DNA from: Streptomyces sp. CB01635
GTDB lineage: Bacteria > Actinomycetota > Actinomycetes > Streptomycetales > Streptomycetaceae
Length of the DNA stretch: 64,000 nucleotides
Assembly (NCBI RefSeq): GCF_002803065.1
Contig: NZ_NNBL01000009.1
Coordinates: forward strand, 73,131-137,130
Direction: 5' to 3'
This document shows positions 17,088-25,426 of this stretch, one piece after another. The notes beneath the pieces are model-generated. The model had not been told where the DNA came from and did not search any database. It worked only from the letters and a program-made list of their open reading frames with translations. Both the position numbers and the translations under genes were made by a program. The first letter of the stretch is position 1. The number at the start of each line of letters is the position of its first letter.

Positions 17088-19414
17088 CGTGGGTCCCTCA
17101 TCCGGGGTTCCCCTCCGGCCGCCTCCGCCGCCACCTTGGCCGACAGCGTGATCACGTCCTCGGGGCCGACACTGCTCTGCGGGAAGTCGGCGATGACGTC
17201 GAGGGGAATTCCCGCGAGGAAGCGACGCATCACCGGATCGGCCAGGGCACCCCCGTTCCCGCCCGTGGCCGCGCGGCCACGGGCGAAGGCATCGCCCAAC
17301 AGCGGTCCCCCAACAGGGTGTTCCAGCCACTCCGCCAGAGTGTGTCGACCTGTCAGCAGAATCTGGGAAGGGTCTCCGTCGAGCGTCACCGGAACGGTGA
17401 GCCTGATGTCCCGGGACGAGGCCGCCGCCTCGAAGTGGTGGACACCGCCCTCCACACGCCACTTCGCCTCGCGCTCGCTGTAGTGGGCGAGGTCGGACCG
17501 GTTCACGCTCACGCGTACCTCTGCCTCCTCACCTGGCGCCAGCTCCACGGACGCGAACCCGCGCAACTCGCGCTCAGGGCGGGCCACTCGGCTGCCGGCC
17601 GGCCCCCGGCTGTAGATCTGTACGACCTCGCGCCCGGCCCGCTGCCCGGTGTTGGTCACCCGTACCCGCAGGTCCAGACGTGAGCCGTCGGTCCCCGGCA
17701 GCACCGTCAGGCCCGAGTACGTGAACGTCGTGTAGGACAGCCCGTGCCCGAAGGGGAAGGCGACCTCGCTGCGGCGTGCGTCGTAGCCGCGGTAGCCGAC
17801 GAACACGCCCTCCCCGTAACGGACATGTCCCTCCTCGCCGGGGAAGGACAGATGGGACGGGGAGTCCTCCAGGCGCAGCGGGATCGTCTCGGCGAGCCGG
17901 CCCGACGGGTTGACCGAGCCGAACAGAACACATGCGAGCGCCGCGCCGCCGCCCTGGCCGAGGAGCCAGCCCTCGACGAGGGCCGGCACCCGCTCGTGCC
18001 AGGGAGCGGTGCGGACCACACCGCCGTTGGACAGGACCACGACGGTCCGCGGGTTGGCCGCGACGACGCGCTCCAGGAGATGCACCTGTGCTTCGGGCAG
18101 GTCGATGTGGTCGCGGTCGAAGCCCTCCGACTCGTCCTGTGCCGGCAGTCCGAGGAAGAGCAGCACGGTGTCGCTGCGGGCGGCCAGCCGCTCGGCCTCC
18201 CCGACGAGATCCTCGACCCCTTCCGCGTCGACGCCCGGCATGACGTAGCCGGCGGCGAACGTGACATCCGTACCGTCCGCCGCCTCACGCAGGCAGTTCA
18301 GCGGTACGTCCAGCCGGGTCGGGGTGACCTGTGAACTGCCCGCGCCCTGGAAGCGCGGGGTGCGCGCCATCTCGCCGATCACGGCGACGGTCCCGGAGTC
18401 CGGGGCCAGGGGCAGGAGTTCGCCGTCGTTCTTGAGCAGGACGATGCAGCGTTCCGCGGCCGCCCGGGCCAGTTCGTGGTGTGCCTCGTACGACACCTCG
18501 ACGGCTCCGGTGCCGTCGGCCGCGGTGGCCCGGTGCGCGAAGCGGGCGAGCCTGACGGCCGACCGGTCGAGCGCCTCGGCGTCCAGCTCGCCGCTCTCCA
18601 CGGCCGCCACGACCTCGGCGTCGGTCCGTCCGCCCGTCCCCGGCATCTGCAGGTCGAGTCCGGCCCGCAGCGCCGCGACGCGGTCGCGCACCGCCCCCCA
18701 GTCGGACATCACGACGCCGTCGAAGCCCCATTCGGTGCGCAGGATGTCGGTCAGGAGGCGGTGGTTCTCGCTCAGCGGTACGCCGTTGAGCGCGTTGTAG
18801 GCCGCCATCACCGACCAGGGGCGGTCCCGGCGGACGATCCGTTCGAAGGCGCGCAGGTAGATCTCGCGCAGCGGCCGCTCGTCGATGTCGGCGCTGACCC
18901 GCATACGGTCGGTCTCCTGGTTGTTCGCCGCGTAGTGCTTCAACGCGGCGCCGACACCCGCCTCCTGCAGTCCGCGCACCATCGCGCCGCCCAGCTCGGC
19001 GGTGACGAGCGGGTCTTCGGAGAAGTACTCGAAGTTGCGTCCGCACAGCGGTGACCGCTTGATGTTGATGCCGGGACCGAGCACGACGTGGACGCCGTGG
19101 GCCCGTGCCTCGGCGGCGATGGCGGCGCCGACCCGTCCTGCGAGCTGCGGGTCCCAGCTGCTGCCGAGCGCGACGGCCGGGGGAAAACAGGTGGCGGGTG
19201 CCGCGCTGTGCAGGTCGACCTGGCCGCCGTCGCCCTGCTCCTTCGGCAGCCGCAGTCCGTGCGGCCCGTCGGACAGGGACACGGCGGGGACATCCCCTGC
19301 TGCTCGTGTGACGAAGTCACCCGCGCCGCTGGTCAGCGACGCCTTCTCAACGAGCGACAGTTCGTCGGCCGCGACGGGTGCGCCGGGTGCGGAGGAGTGG
19401 TGCTGGTGGGTCAT
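17084..19414 (-). CDS. GH3 beta-glucosidase
   Basis: A 776-residue glycosidase in the three-domain GH3 arrangement. The N-terminal barrel has VSLSDGPHGLRLPKEQG, LGPGINIKRSPLCGRNFEYF, LKHYAANNQETDRMRVSADI and the nucleophile Asp in VVMSDWGAV (about residue 236). The central alpha/beta sandwich begins after VAAVESGELD and holds the ECIVLLKN-type block RCIVLLKNDGELLPLAP. The C-terminal fibronectin-III-like domain shows VRVTNTGQRAGREVVQIY. No signal peptide, so probably cytosolic. The promoter with an embedded operator at 19465-19496 drives it leftward together with the coupled serine hydrolase. Confidence 0.93.
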   Translation of the reverse strand: MTHQHHSSAPGAPVAADELSLVEKASLTSGAGDFVTRAAGDVPAVSLSDGPHGLRLPKEQGDGGQVDLHSAAPATCFPPAVALGSSWDPQLAGRVGAAIAAEARAHGVHVVLGPGINIKRSPLCGRNFEYFSEDPLVTAELGGAMVRGLQEAGVGAALKHYAANNQETDRMRVSADIDERPLREIYLRAFERIVRRDRPWSVMAAYNALNGVPLSENHRLLTDILRTEWGFDGVVMSDWGAVRDRVAALRAGLDLQMPGTGGRTDAEVVAAVESGELDAEALDRSAVRLARFAHRATAADGTGAVEVSYEAHHELARAAAERCIVLLKNDGELLPLAPDSGTVAVIGEMARTPRFQGAGSSQVTPTRLDVPLNCLREAADGTDVTFAAGYVMPGVDAEGVEDLVGEAERLAARSDTVLLFLGLPAQDESEGFDRDHIDLPEAQVHLLERVVAANPRTVVVLSNGGVVRTAPWHERVPALVEGWLLGQGGGAALACVLFGSVNPSGRLAETIPLRLEDSPSHLSFPGEEGHVRYGEGVFVGYRGYDARRSEVAFPFGHGLSYTTFTYSGLTVLPGTDGSRLDLRVRVTNTGQRAGREVVQIYSRGPAGSRVARPERELRGFASVELAPGEEAEVRVSVNRSDLAHYSEREAKWRVEGGVHHFEAAASSRDIRLTVPVTLDGDPSQILLTGRHTLAEWLEHPVGGPLLGDAFARGRAATGGNGGALADPVMRRFLAGIPLDVIADFPQSSVGPEDVITLSAKVAAEAAGGEPRMRDPR

Positions 19415-19464
19415 TCGGCCTGCCCGGAGAGGTGTATCGACATGGCTGAAGAGTCAGCCAATTA

Positions 19465-19496
19465 AAAAACGTAAGGTGATCGGTTTTAGCTGTCAA
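19465..19496 (-). promoter_or_regulatory. Promoter of the GH3 gene with operator in the spacer
   Basis: On the minus strand, TTGACA (19496-19491), a 17-bp spacer and TACGTT (19473-19468) precede the GH3 start by about 50 bp. The inverted repeat AAAACC-N11-GTTTTT covers 19487-19465. Confidence 0.75.
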
Positions 19497-19559
19497 GGTG
19501 TCCCGGCAAGTGGTGCGGTGCGCCGGGCGGAGCCGCCCAAGGTGTCGCGCGCAGACGGA

Positions 19560-19591
19560 TTGACGGCCAGAAACCGATCACTCTATGGTTT
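19560..19591 (+). promoter_or_regulatory. Promoter of the SGNH hydrolase gene with operator in the spacer
   Basis: TTGACG (19560-19565), an 18-bp spacer and TATGGT (19584-19589) with AAACC-N11-GGTTT at 19571-19591. It is a near copy of the element at 10382-10413: same hexamers, same spacer length, same AAACCGATCAC core. It is divergent from the GH3 promoter 60 bp away. Confidence 0.75.
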
Positions 19592-19696
19592 TCAAGCTCG
19601 GTCGATCCAGCCCGAGCGACGAACCGGTGTACACGCCCAAGCCGCCGAAGACGTGCGCTCATGCCGCCCTTGCCGCTCACGAGAAGAGGTACAGCT

Positions 19697-20644
19697 GTGC
19701 CGCTGCACCGTTCGCACCATTCGTCCCTGAAGTCCTCATCCGCAGGAGGCGTCCGGCGCCCTCTGCTGCGCGCCGCCGTTTCCGTAGGCACCGCCGGGCT
19801 CGTGGGTCTGGCCCTCGTCCAGCCCGCGGCGGCCAACTCGGGCGACCAGGTGCGCCCGTCGCACGCCAATCGCGCCGCTGCCCCGGTGCGTTACGTCGCG
19901 TTGGGGGACTCGTACAGCTCCGGACTGGGCATCCCCGACGAGGTCGAGCCGAACTGCGGCCGCTCCGACAGCAATTACCCCTCACTGGTCGCCGAGGCTC
20001 TGCACGCCGCCAGCGTCACCGACGTGACCTGCGCCGGCGCCGACACGAGCCACATGGCCGGGCCACAGGAATCCGCGCCTCCCCAGCTGGACGCCCTGCG
20101 CCCGGACACGACCCTGGTCACCCTGGGGATCGGCGGCAACGACCTGGGCCTCCAGGAAGTCGGAACCCGCTGTGTCCTGGTCGCGTATCTCGATCCGAAC
20201 GGGTCTCCCTGCAAGACGAGTTACACCCTGCTCGGCACCGACGAGATCCGCTCGCGCATCAATACCACCGCGCCCAAGATCGACGCGATCCTCCAGGAGA
20301 TCCACGCCCGCTCACCGCAGGCGAAGGTGCTCCTGGTCGGCTACCCGGCGATCATGCCCGACGACGGGTCCGCGTGCCGCGACGCCATCCCCTTCGCGGC
20401 GGGCGACTTCGCCTGGTTCCGCGACAAGGAGAAGGAGCTCAACTCCATGCTCTCCCAGCAGACCTCCGTCTACGGCGCGACCTTCGTCAACACCTACTCC
20501 CCGTCGGTGGGGCACGACGCCTGCAAGGCCGAGGGCGTGCGCTGGATCGAGCCGAAGGAGACGCCGGAGGCCGCCGGCTTCCACCCCAACGCCGCGGGGC
20601 ACCGCAGCATGGCCGCCGAGGTGCTCGCGAGGATCAACCCGTGA
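19697..20644 (+). CDS. Secreted SGNH/GDSL hydrolase
   Basis: A 315-residue exported esterase/lipase. GTG at 19697 is preferred over the in-frame ATG at 19661 because GAAGAGG precedes it. The N-terminus has a basic stretch and a hydrophobic core ending VQPAAANS, a signal peptidase I-type peptide. Block I is RYVALGDSYSSGLGIP (catalytic Ser), the Gly/Asn blocks include LVTLGIGGNDLGL, and block V is EAAGFHPNAAGHRSMA with the catalytic His. This pattern matches streptomycete SGNH lipases/phospholipases of the SCO1725/SCO7513 kind. Its promoter-operator ties it to the carbohydrate regulon, so it may de-esterify polysaccharide-derived substrates outside the cell (inference). Confidence 0.88.
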   Translation: MPLHRSHHSSLKSSSAGGVRRPLLRAAVSVGTAGLVGLALVQPAAANSGDQVRPSHANRAAAPVRYVALGDSYSSGLGIPDEVEPNCGRSDSNYPSLVAEALHAASVTDVTCAGADTSHMAGPQESAPPQLDALRPDTTLVTLGIGGNDLGLQEVGTRCVLVAYLDPNGSPCKTSYTLLGTDEIRSRINTTAPKIDAILQEIHARSPQAKVLLVGYPAIMPDDGSACRDAIPFAAGDFAWFRDKEKELNSMLSQQTSVYGATFVNTYSPSVGHDACKAEGVRWIEPKETPEAAGFHPNAAGHRSMAAEVLARINP

Positions 20645-21329
20645 CCGGGCCCGGCGCGGAATCCTCGGCGGAGCCGGTCACGTGAAGGCCGTACCGGCCG
20701 AGGAAGTCACGTACCAGCGCTTCCATCGGCACCGCGTCGGGCTCGAGCAGCCACTGCGTCTGCAGGCCGTCCATCAGGGCGATCAACTGCACGGCGGCCG
20801 TGCCCGGTTCGGCCTTCACCGGGGGATCGGCCGTGGCGAACAGCGCCTCCAGCAGCGCGCCCAGCTGCTCCCGCAGCCGCCGGTAGCGCGCGACGAAGTA
20901 GGGGTGGGCGGGGTGGTCCGGTGCCGTCGCCTCCGCCGAGACTTTCGCGTACAGGGCCACGATGCCGTGGGCCCGGCTGTTGCGTGCGACGAACTCGACG
21001 AGCAGCCGCAGCCGCTCGGTGGGCGAGGGCTCGGGAGTCCCGTGTCCGAGGACGCGCGGGAACGCCTTCGCGGCATCGGCCGCGTCCCGGCGGGCCAGCA
21101 CCTCCAGGAGCAGCGCCTCCTTGCCCGGGAAGTGGTGGAGCAGTCCCGCGTGCGTGAGACCGGCGTGCGCGGCGATCTCCCGGAGCGACACGGAGCTGAA
21201 CCCCGACCTGGCGAACAGTTCGGCCGCCGAGTCGAGGATGCGGGCGCCGGTCCGCTCACCCTTGGTACGGGGCTCGTGGGGCGTACTTGGCTCCTGGGGC
21301 AAAGGACGTCCTTCCGGGGGGCTTCGCAT
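20634..21329 (-). CDS. TetR family transcriptional regulator
   Basis: A regulator of up to 231 residues, overlapping the 3' end of the convergent SGNH gene by 11 bp. The helix-turn-helix reads ARILDSAAELFARSGFSS then SLREIAAHAGLTHAGLLHHF. The C-terminal domain AAVQLIALMDGLQTQWLLEP resembles that of the TetR at 15215, so the two are paralogues. The ATG at 21329 has no good ribosome binding site; an in-frame TTG at 21302 with GGAAGGA upstream may be the true start. The palindrome ACCAGCTGGT at 21395-21404 lies between it and the permease operon and is its likely operator, suggesting that it controls the importer. Confidence 0.85.
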   Translation of the reverse strand: MRSPPEGRPLPQEPSTPHEPRTKGERTGARILDSAAELFARSGFSSVSLREIAAHAGLTHAGLLHHFPGKEALLLEVLARRDAADAAKAFPRVLGHGTPEPSPTERLRLLVEFVARNSRAHGIVALYAKVSAEATAPDHPAHPYFVARYRRLREQLGALLEALFATADPPVKAEPGTAAVQLIALMDGLQTQWLLEPDAVPMEALVRDFLGRYGLHVTGSAEDSAPGPVTG

Positions 21330-21392
21330 ACGTCACGGAGGGGAGGCAGGACGGTCGCTGTTGCGCACGTTGCAACCGACGGTCACGAAAAC

Positions 21393-21406
21393 TTACCAGC
21401 TGGTTA
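21393..21406. promoter_or_regulatory. Palindromic operator between tetR and the importer operon
   Basis: TTACCAGCTGGTTA has a perfect 10-bp palindromic core (ACCAGCTGGT), as expected for a TetR site, placed 64 bp upstream of the tetR start and 185 bp before the permease. A separate imperfect hairpin follows at 21423-21451 (CCTAC and GCGGT arms around an AAAA loop); its role is unknown. Confidence 0.6.
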
Positions 21407-21590
21407 AATCCCTCCCGGCGAACCTACTCGGCGGTAAAAACCGCAGGTAGGGTCGCCTCACGATCTCGTCCGCCGAAGCGGTGCGGGACGTCCCATGCGC
21501 CGCGCCCGGCCCTGCCCCAGAGCGGGGCCACCCCAACCCGGCGCGGTTCACGCCGGCCGATTCGGCCGCCGGTCACGGATACCGAGACAC

Positions 21591-22535
21591 ATGCTGACCT
21601 TCATCACCCGCAGGATCGCCGCGGGAGCGGTACTCCTGCTCGTCATCTCGTTCCTCTCCTACGTGCTTCTGTCGATCCCTGACATGGATGTGGGGCGCCA
21701 ACTCCTCGGCGAGGGCGCGTCGCAGAACGTCATCGACGCCAAGAACGCCCAGCTGGGACTCGACCGACCGGTCCTCGCGCAGTACACGGACTGGCTCTCG
21801 CACGCCGTCCGCGGGGACTTCGGCACGTCCTGGTTCTCCAGCGAGGACGTGTCCCAGGCCATCGCCAACCGGCTGCCCGTGACCGTGAGTCTCATGCTCG
21901 GCGTCACCGTCGTGACGGCCCTCGTCTCGTTCCTGCTCGGCGCGTGGGCCGGGGTGCGCCGCGGCGGCGCCGTCGACCGCGCCGTCCAGATCCTCGGCGT
22001 ACTCGGCTACGCGCTCCCCGGCTTCCTGGTGACGCTGATCCTCGTGCTGATCTTCGCGGTCCGGCTGAACTGGTTCCCCGCCATCGGATACATCCCGTTC
22101 ACCGAGTCACCCGGAGGGTGGCTCTCCACCGTCACCCTGCCGGTGATCTCCCTGTCGGTCGCCTCCGTGGCGGGCGTCTCCCAACAGGTGCGCGGCGCCG
22201 TCATCGACGTCCTGCGCCAGGACTACGTCCGTACGCTGCGGGCCCGCGGGCTGCCCCCGTCCCGCATCGTGCTCAAACACGTCCTGCGCAACGCCTCCGC
22301 GCCCGCCCTGTCCGTCCTCGGTATGCAGTTCGTCGGCCTGCTCGGCGGCGCTGTGCTCGTCGAGCAGATCTTCGGCCTCCCGGGCCTCGGCAGCATGACC
22401 GTCACCTACACCACCCGCGGCGACATCCCCGTGATCATGGCGCTCGTCATGCTCACCGTCATCGGTGTCGTCCTGATCAACCTCCTGGTCGACATCATGA
22501 TCGGCTGGCTCAACCCGAAGGCGAGGATCGCATGA
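21591..22535 (+). CDS. ABC transporter permease, DppB/OppB type
   Basis: A 314-residue membrane protein with six expected helices. ATG 21591 starts MLTFITRRIAAGAVLLLVIS, the classic DppB N-terminal helix, followed by the AQLGLDRPVLAQYTDWL extracytoplasmic region and the permease EAA-like loop DYVRTLRARGLPPSRIVLKH. It forms the first half of the membrane channel with the permease domain of the next gene, with which it overlaps by ATGA. The operon has no binding-protein gene; the family-5 lipoprotein at 10516 is the presumed partner. Peptide importers share this architecture, so an oligosaccharide substrate is inferred from context only. Confidence 0.9.
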   Translation: MLTFITRRIAAGAVLLLVISFLSYVLLSIPDMDVGRQLLGEGASQNVIDAKNAQLGLDRPVLAQYTDWLSHAVRGDFGTSWFSSEDVSQAIANRLPVTVSLMLGVTVVTALVSFLLGAWAGVRRGGAVDRAVQILGVLGYALPGFLVTLILVLIFAVRLNWFPAIGYIPFTESPGGWLSTVTLPVISLSVASVAGVSQQVRGAVIDVLRQDYVRTLRARGLPPSRIVLKHVLRNASAPALSVLGMQFVGLLGGAVLVEQIFGLPGLGSMTVTYTTRGDIPVIMALVMLTVIGVVLINLLVDIMIGWLNPKARIA

Positions 22536-24328
22536 GCGAGAAACTCCCTGCCGATCCGGCACCGACCGCGAAGACCCCGGCGGACCCCGGCCGTTCCCGC
22601 GGCATCCTCCGGCAGCTCGTCCGCAATCCGCTGGGCGCCGTCTCCCTGACGGTCCTTCTGCTCCTGGTCGCGGCGATGCTGCTCGCCCCGCTCCTCGCAC
22701 CCCAGGCCCCTGGGGACGCGTCGCTCGCCGACGCCTTCGCCGCGCCGAGCTCCGGCCACCCGCTGGGCATGGACTCCGCCGGCCGCGACATCCTCTCGCG
22801 GATCCTGTACGGCGGGCGCAACACCCTCGGCGGTGCCGTCATCGCCCTCGGTATCGCGCTCACGCTCGGCATCCCCCTCGGCCTGTACGCCGGCTACTAC
22901 GGAGGCCGCTTCGACTCCGTCGCCAACTGGCTCGTGAACCTCGTCATGGCGCTGCCCGCCATGGTCGTACTCCTCGCCTCCCGCGCCATCCTCGGCCCCA
23001 ACGTCTGGGTCCTGATGGTCGTCCTCGGCTTCCTGGCCTCCCCCAGCTTCTTCCGTCTGGTGCGAGGCATCGTCGCGAACGTCCGGGGCGAGTTGTATGT
23101 CGACGCCGCGCGCGTCTCCGGACTCTCCGACACCCGCATCGTGGCCCGCCACGTCCTCACCGTCGTCCGCGGCCCCATCATCATCCAGGTCGCCCTCGTG
23201 GCGGGCATCGCCATCGCCCTCCAGGCCGGCCTCGAATTCCTCGGCGTCGGCAGCGGTGACTCCGCGACCTGGGGCGCCATGCTCAACGAGGCGTTCCAGA
23301 ACATCCAGCGCCGGCCGGTCCTGCTGCTCTGGCCCGGACTCGCCCTCGGCCTGACCAACGCCGCCCTCGTCCTCATCGCCACGGCCCTGCGGGACTCCCT
23401 CGAGGACCGCGCGGGACAACCGCCCCGGCGTACCCGAACTCCCGGCCGCACGGCCGACTTTGTGGCACCCGCGGACACCGGCGAGGAGCGGGCCGGGCTC
23501 CTGTCGATCCGCTCGCTCGCCGTCTCCTACCCCGGACCCAGGGGCAGCGACAAGGAGGTCGTGCACGAGGTCGACCTCGATGTGCGACCCGGCGAAATCG
23601 TCGGCCTGGTCGGCGAGTCGGGCTCCGGCAAGACGCAGACCGCGTTCTCCGTGCTCGGCATCTTCCCCGAGGGCGGCCGGATCAGCCGCGGCAGCGTCCT
23701 CATCGCGGGCCGGGAAGTCGTGGGGATGCTCGAACGGGACCACCGCGCCCTGCGCGGCACGACCGTCGCGTACATCCCGCAGGAACCGATGAGCAACCTC
23801 GACCCGGCCTTCACCATCGGCAGCCAGCTCATCGAACCGATGCGCCACGTCCTCGGCCTCTCCCGCAAGCAGGCCGCGGAGCGCGCCGTCGACCTGCTCC
23901 ACACGGTCGAGATCCCGAACCCCGAACAGGCCATGCGCCGCTACCCGCACGAGATATCCGGCGGCATGGCCCAGCGCGTACTCATCGCCGGCGCGATGTC
24001 CTGCGACCCCGCACTCCTCATCGCCGACGAACCCACCACCGCCCTCGACGTCCGCGTCCAGGCCGAGGTACTGGACCTGCTGCGCCGCCTCCAGCAGGAG
24101 CGCAACCTGGGCGTACTGCTCGTCACCCACAATCTCGGCGTCGTCGCGGACCTCTGCGACCGGGTCGCCGTCATGAACAAGGGCCGCATCGTGGAGACGG
24201 GCACCACCGAGCAGGTGCTCCACGCCCCGCAGGACGACTACACCCGCACCCTGCTCGACGCCGTTCTCGACACCGCCCCCGCACGGGAGCCCTGGCAGCC
24301 CCGCGAGGCAAGGAGCACCACCGTATGA
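22532..24328 (+). CDS. Fused ABC permease-ATPase (DppC-DppD type)
   Basis: A 598-residue fusion. Residues 1-300 are a DppC-type permease: LVRNPLGAVSLTVLLLLVAA, HPLGMDSAGRDILSRILYGG and the EAA loop YVDAARVSGLSDTRIVARHV. A proline/arginine-rich linker at about 290-325 joins it to a DppD-type ATPase with Walker A GESGSGKTQT, Q-loop YIPQEPMSNLDP, signature SGGMAQRV and Walker B LLIADEPTTALD. The C-terminal oligopeptide-type tail (DDYTRTLLDAV) is present. Such permease-ATPase fusions occur in actinobacteria. ATGA overlaps at both ends make the three importer genes one translationally coupled unit. Confidence 0.92.
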   Translation: MSEKLPADPAPTAKTPADPGRSRGILRQLVRNPLGAVSLTVLLLLVAAMLLAPLLAPQAPGDASLADAFAAPSSGHPLGMDSAGRDILSRILYGGRNTLGGAVIALGIALTLGIPLGLYAGYYGGRFDSVANWLVNLVMALPAMVVLLASRAILGPNVWVLMVVLGFLASPSFFRLVRGIVANVRGELYVDAARVSGLSDTRIVARHVLTVVRGPIIIQVALVAGIAIALQAGLEFLGVGSGDSATWGAMLNEAFQNIQRRPVLLLWPGLALGLTNAALVLIATALRDSLEDRAGQPPRRTRTPGRTADFVAPADTGEERAGLLSIRSLAVSYPGPRGSDKEVVHEVDLDVRPGEIVGLVGESGSGKTQTAFSVLGIFPEGGRISRGSVLIAGREVVGMLERDHRALRGTTVAYIPQEPMSNLDPAFTIGSQLIEPMRHVLGLSRKQAAERAVDLLHTVEIPNPEQAMRRYPHEISGGMAQRVLIAGAMSCDPALLIADEPTTALDVRVQAEVLDLLRRLQQERNLGVLLVTHNLGVVADLCDRVAVMNKGRIVETGTTEQVLHAPQDDYTRTLLDAVLDTAPAREPWQPREARSTTV

Positions 24329-25179
24329 CCAGCGCATCGGCGTCCGAAGCCCTGCTGACCGTCAAGGACGTGCGGGTGTCGTTCCCCGGCAAGGGATGGC
24401 GTACTCCCCGCACCGAGGTGCTCAAGGGGGTGGACCTCGACATCCGGCCCGGTGAAACCCTCGGCCTGGTCGGTGAGTCGGGCTCGGGCAAGACGACCAT
24501 CGGCCGCGCGATCCTCGGCCTGGTGCCTGTTGCTTCGGGCACCATCACCCTCGACGGCGAACGCATCGACACGGCGACCACGGCCCGCCGACGGGCCCTC
24601 AGCCGTGACCTCCAGGTCATCTTCCAGGACCCGTACACGTCGCTGAACCCGACCCTCACCGTCGGCGACACCCTCGCCGAACCACTCCTCGCGCAGGGCG
24701 TCGACGCCCGGGAGGCGCGCGGACGGGTCGACGACCTGCTCGACCGCGTGCACCTCCCGTCCGACGCGGCGCGACGCCTGCCACGCGAGTTCTCCGGCGG
24801 CCAGCGCCAGCGCGTCGCCATAGCCCGCGCCCTCGCGCTCCGCCCCCGCCTCGTCGTCTGCGACGAACCGGTGTCGGCGCTCGACCTCACCACGCAACGG
24901 ACCGTGCTCGACCTCCTCCTGGAGATCCAGCGGGAGACCGGAGTGTCGTACCTCTTCGTCTCCCACGACCTGGCGGTGGTCCGCTGCATGAGCCACCGGG
25001 TCGCCGTGATCCACAAGGGCGAGATCGTGGAGACGGGCGACACCGACCACGTCACGCGCTCCCCCCACCACCCCTACACCCGCACCCTGCTGCTGTCGGC
25101 CCCCGTGGCCGACGTAGTGGAACAGCGCCGACGCAGGCAGCTGCGCCAGGAGCCGGATCAACCGAGGCAGGCTTCCTGA
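24325..25179 (+). CDS. ABC transporter ATPase, DppF/OppF type
   Basis: A 284-residue cytoplasmic ATPase starting at ATG 24325 and overlapping the previous stop by ATGA. It has Walker A GESGSGKTTI, Q-loop VIFQDPYTSLNPTLTVGD, signature FSGGQRQRVAIARALA, Walker B LVVCDEPVSALD and the switch His in FVSHDLAVV. The C-terminal HPYTRTLLLSAPV segment is the oligopeptide/dipeptide-type extension. It pairs with the ATPase domain of the upstream fusion to power import. Confidence 0.92.
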   Translation: MTSASASEALLTVKDVRVSFPGKGWRTPRTEVLKGVDLDIRPGETLGLVGESGSGKTTIGRAILGLVPVASGTITLDGERIDTATTARRRALSRDLQVIFQDPYTSLNPTLTVGDTLAEPLLAQGVDAREARGRVDDLLDRVHLPSDAARRLPREFSGGQRQRVAIARALALRPRLVVCDEPVSALDLTTQRTVLDLLLEIQRETGVSYLFVSHDLAVVRCMSHRVAVIHKGEIVETGDTDHVTRSPHHPYTRTLLLSAPVADVVEQRRRRQLRQEPDQPRQAS

Positions 25180-25426
25180 CCGCGGGCGTCGCCCGGAGCC
25201 CAGCGTCACTTCGGCTTCGTCCTCGAAGACGATCCAGCCTGACGTTCGCGGAGGGCGGCCCCGGACGCCGCCCGTAGCCCCTTACCCGCGGCCATTGTGC
25301 CTGCCGAGGACCTCTCGAAGATCACTGCCTTTGCATCGATGATCTACGCGATCTCGGCGTCCGTCTGTTCCCGGACGCCGAAAACGGCTTCTGGCCACCA
25401 CCATCCGTTGACTGGACTCGGCTGTG

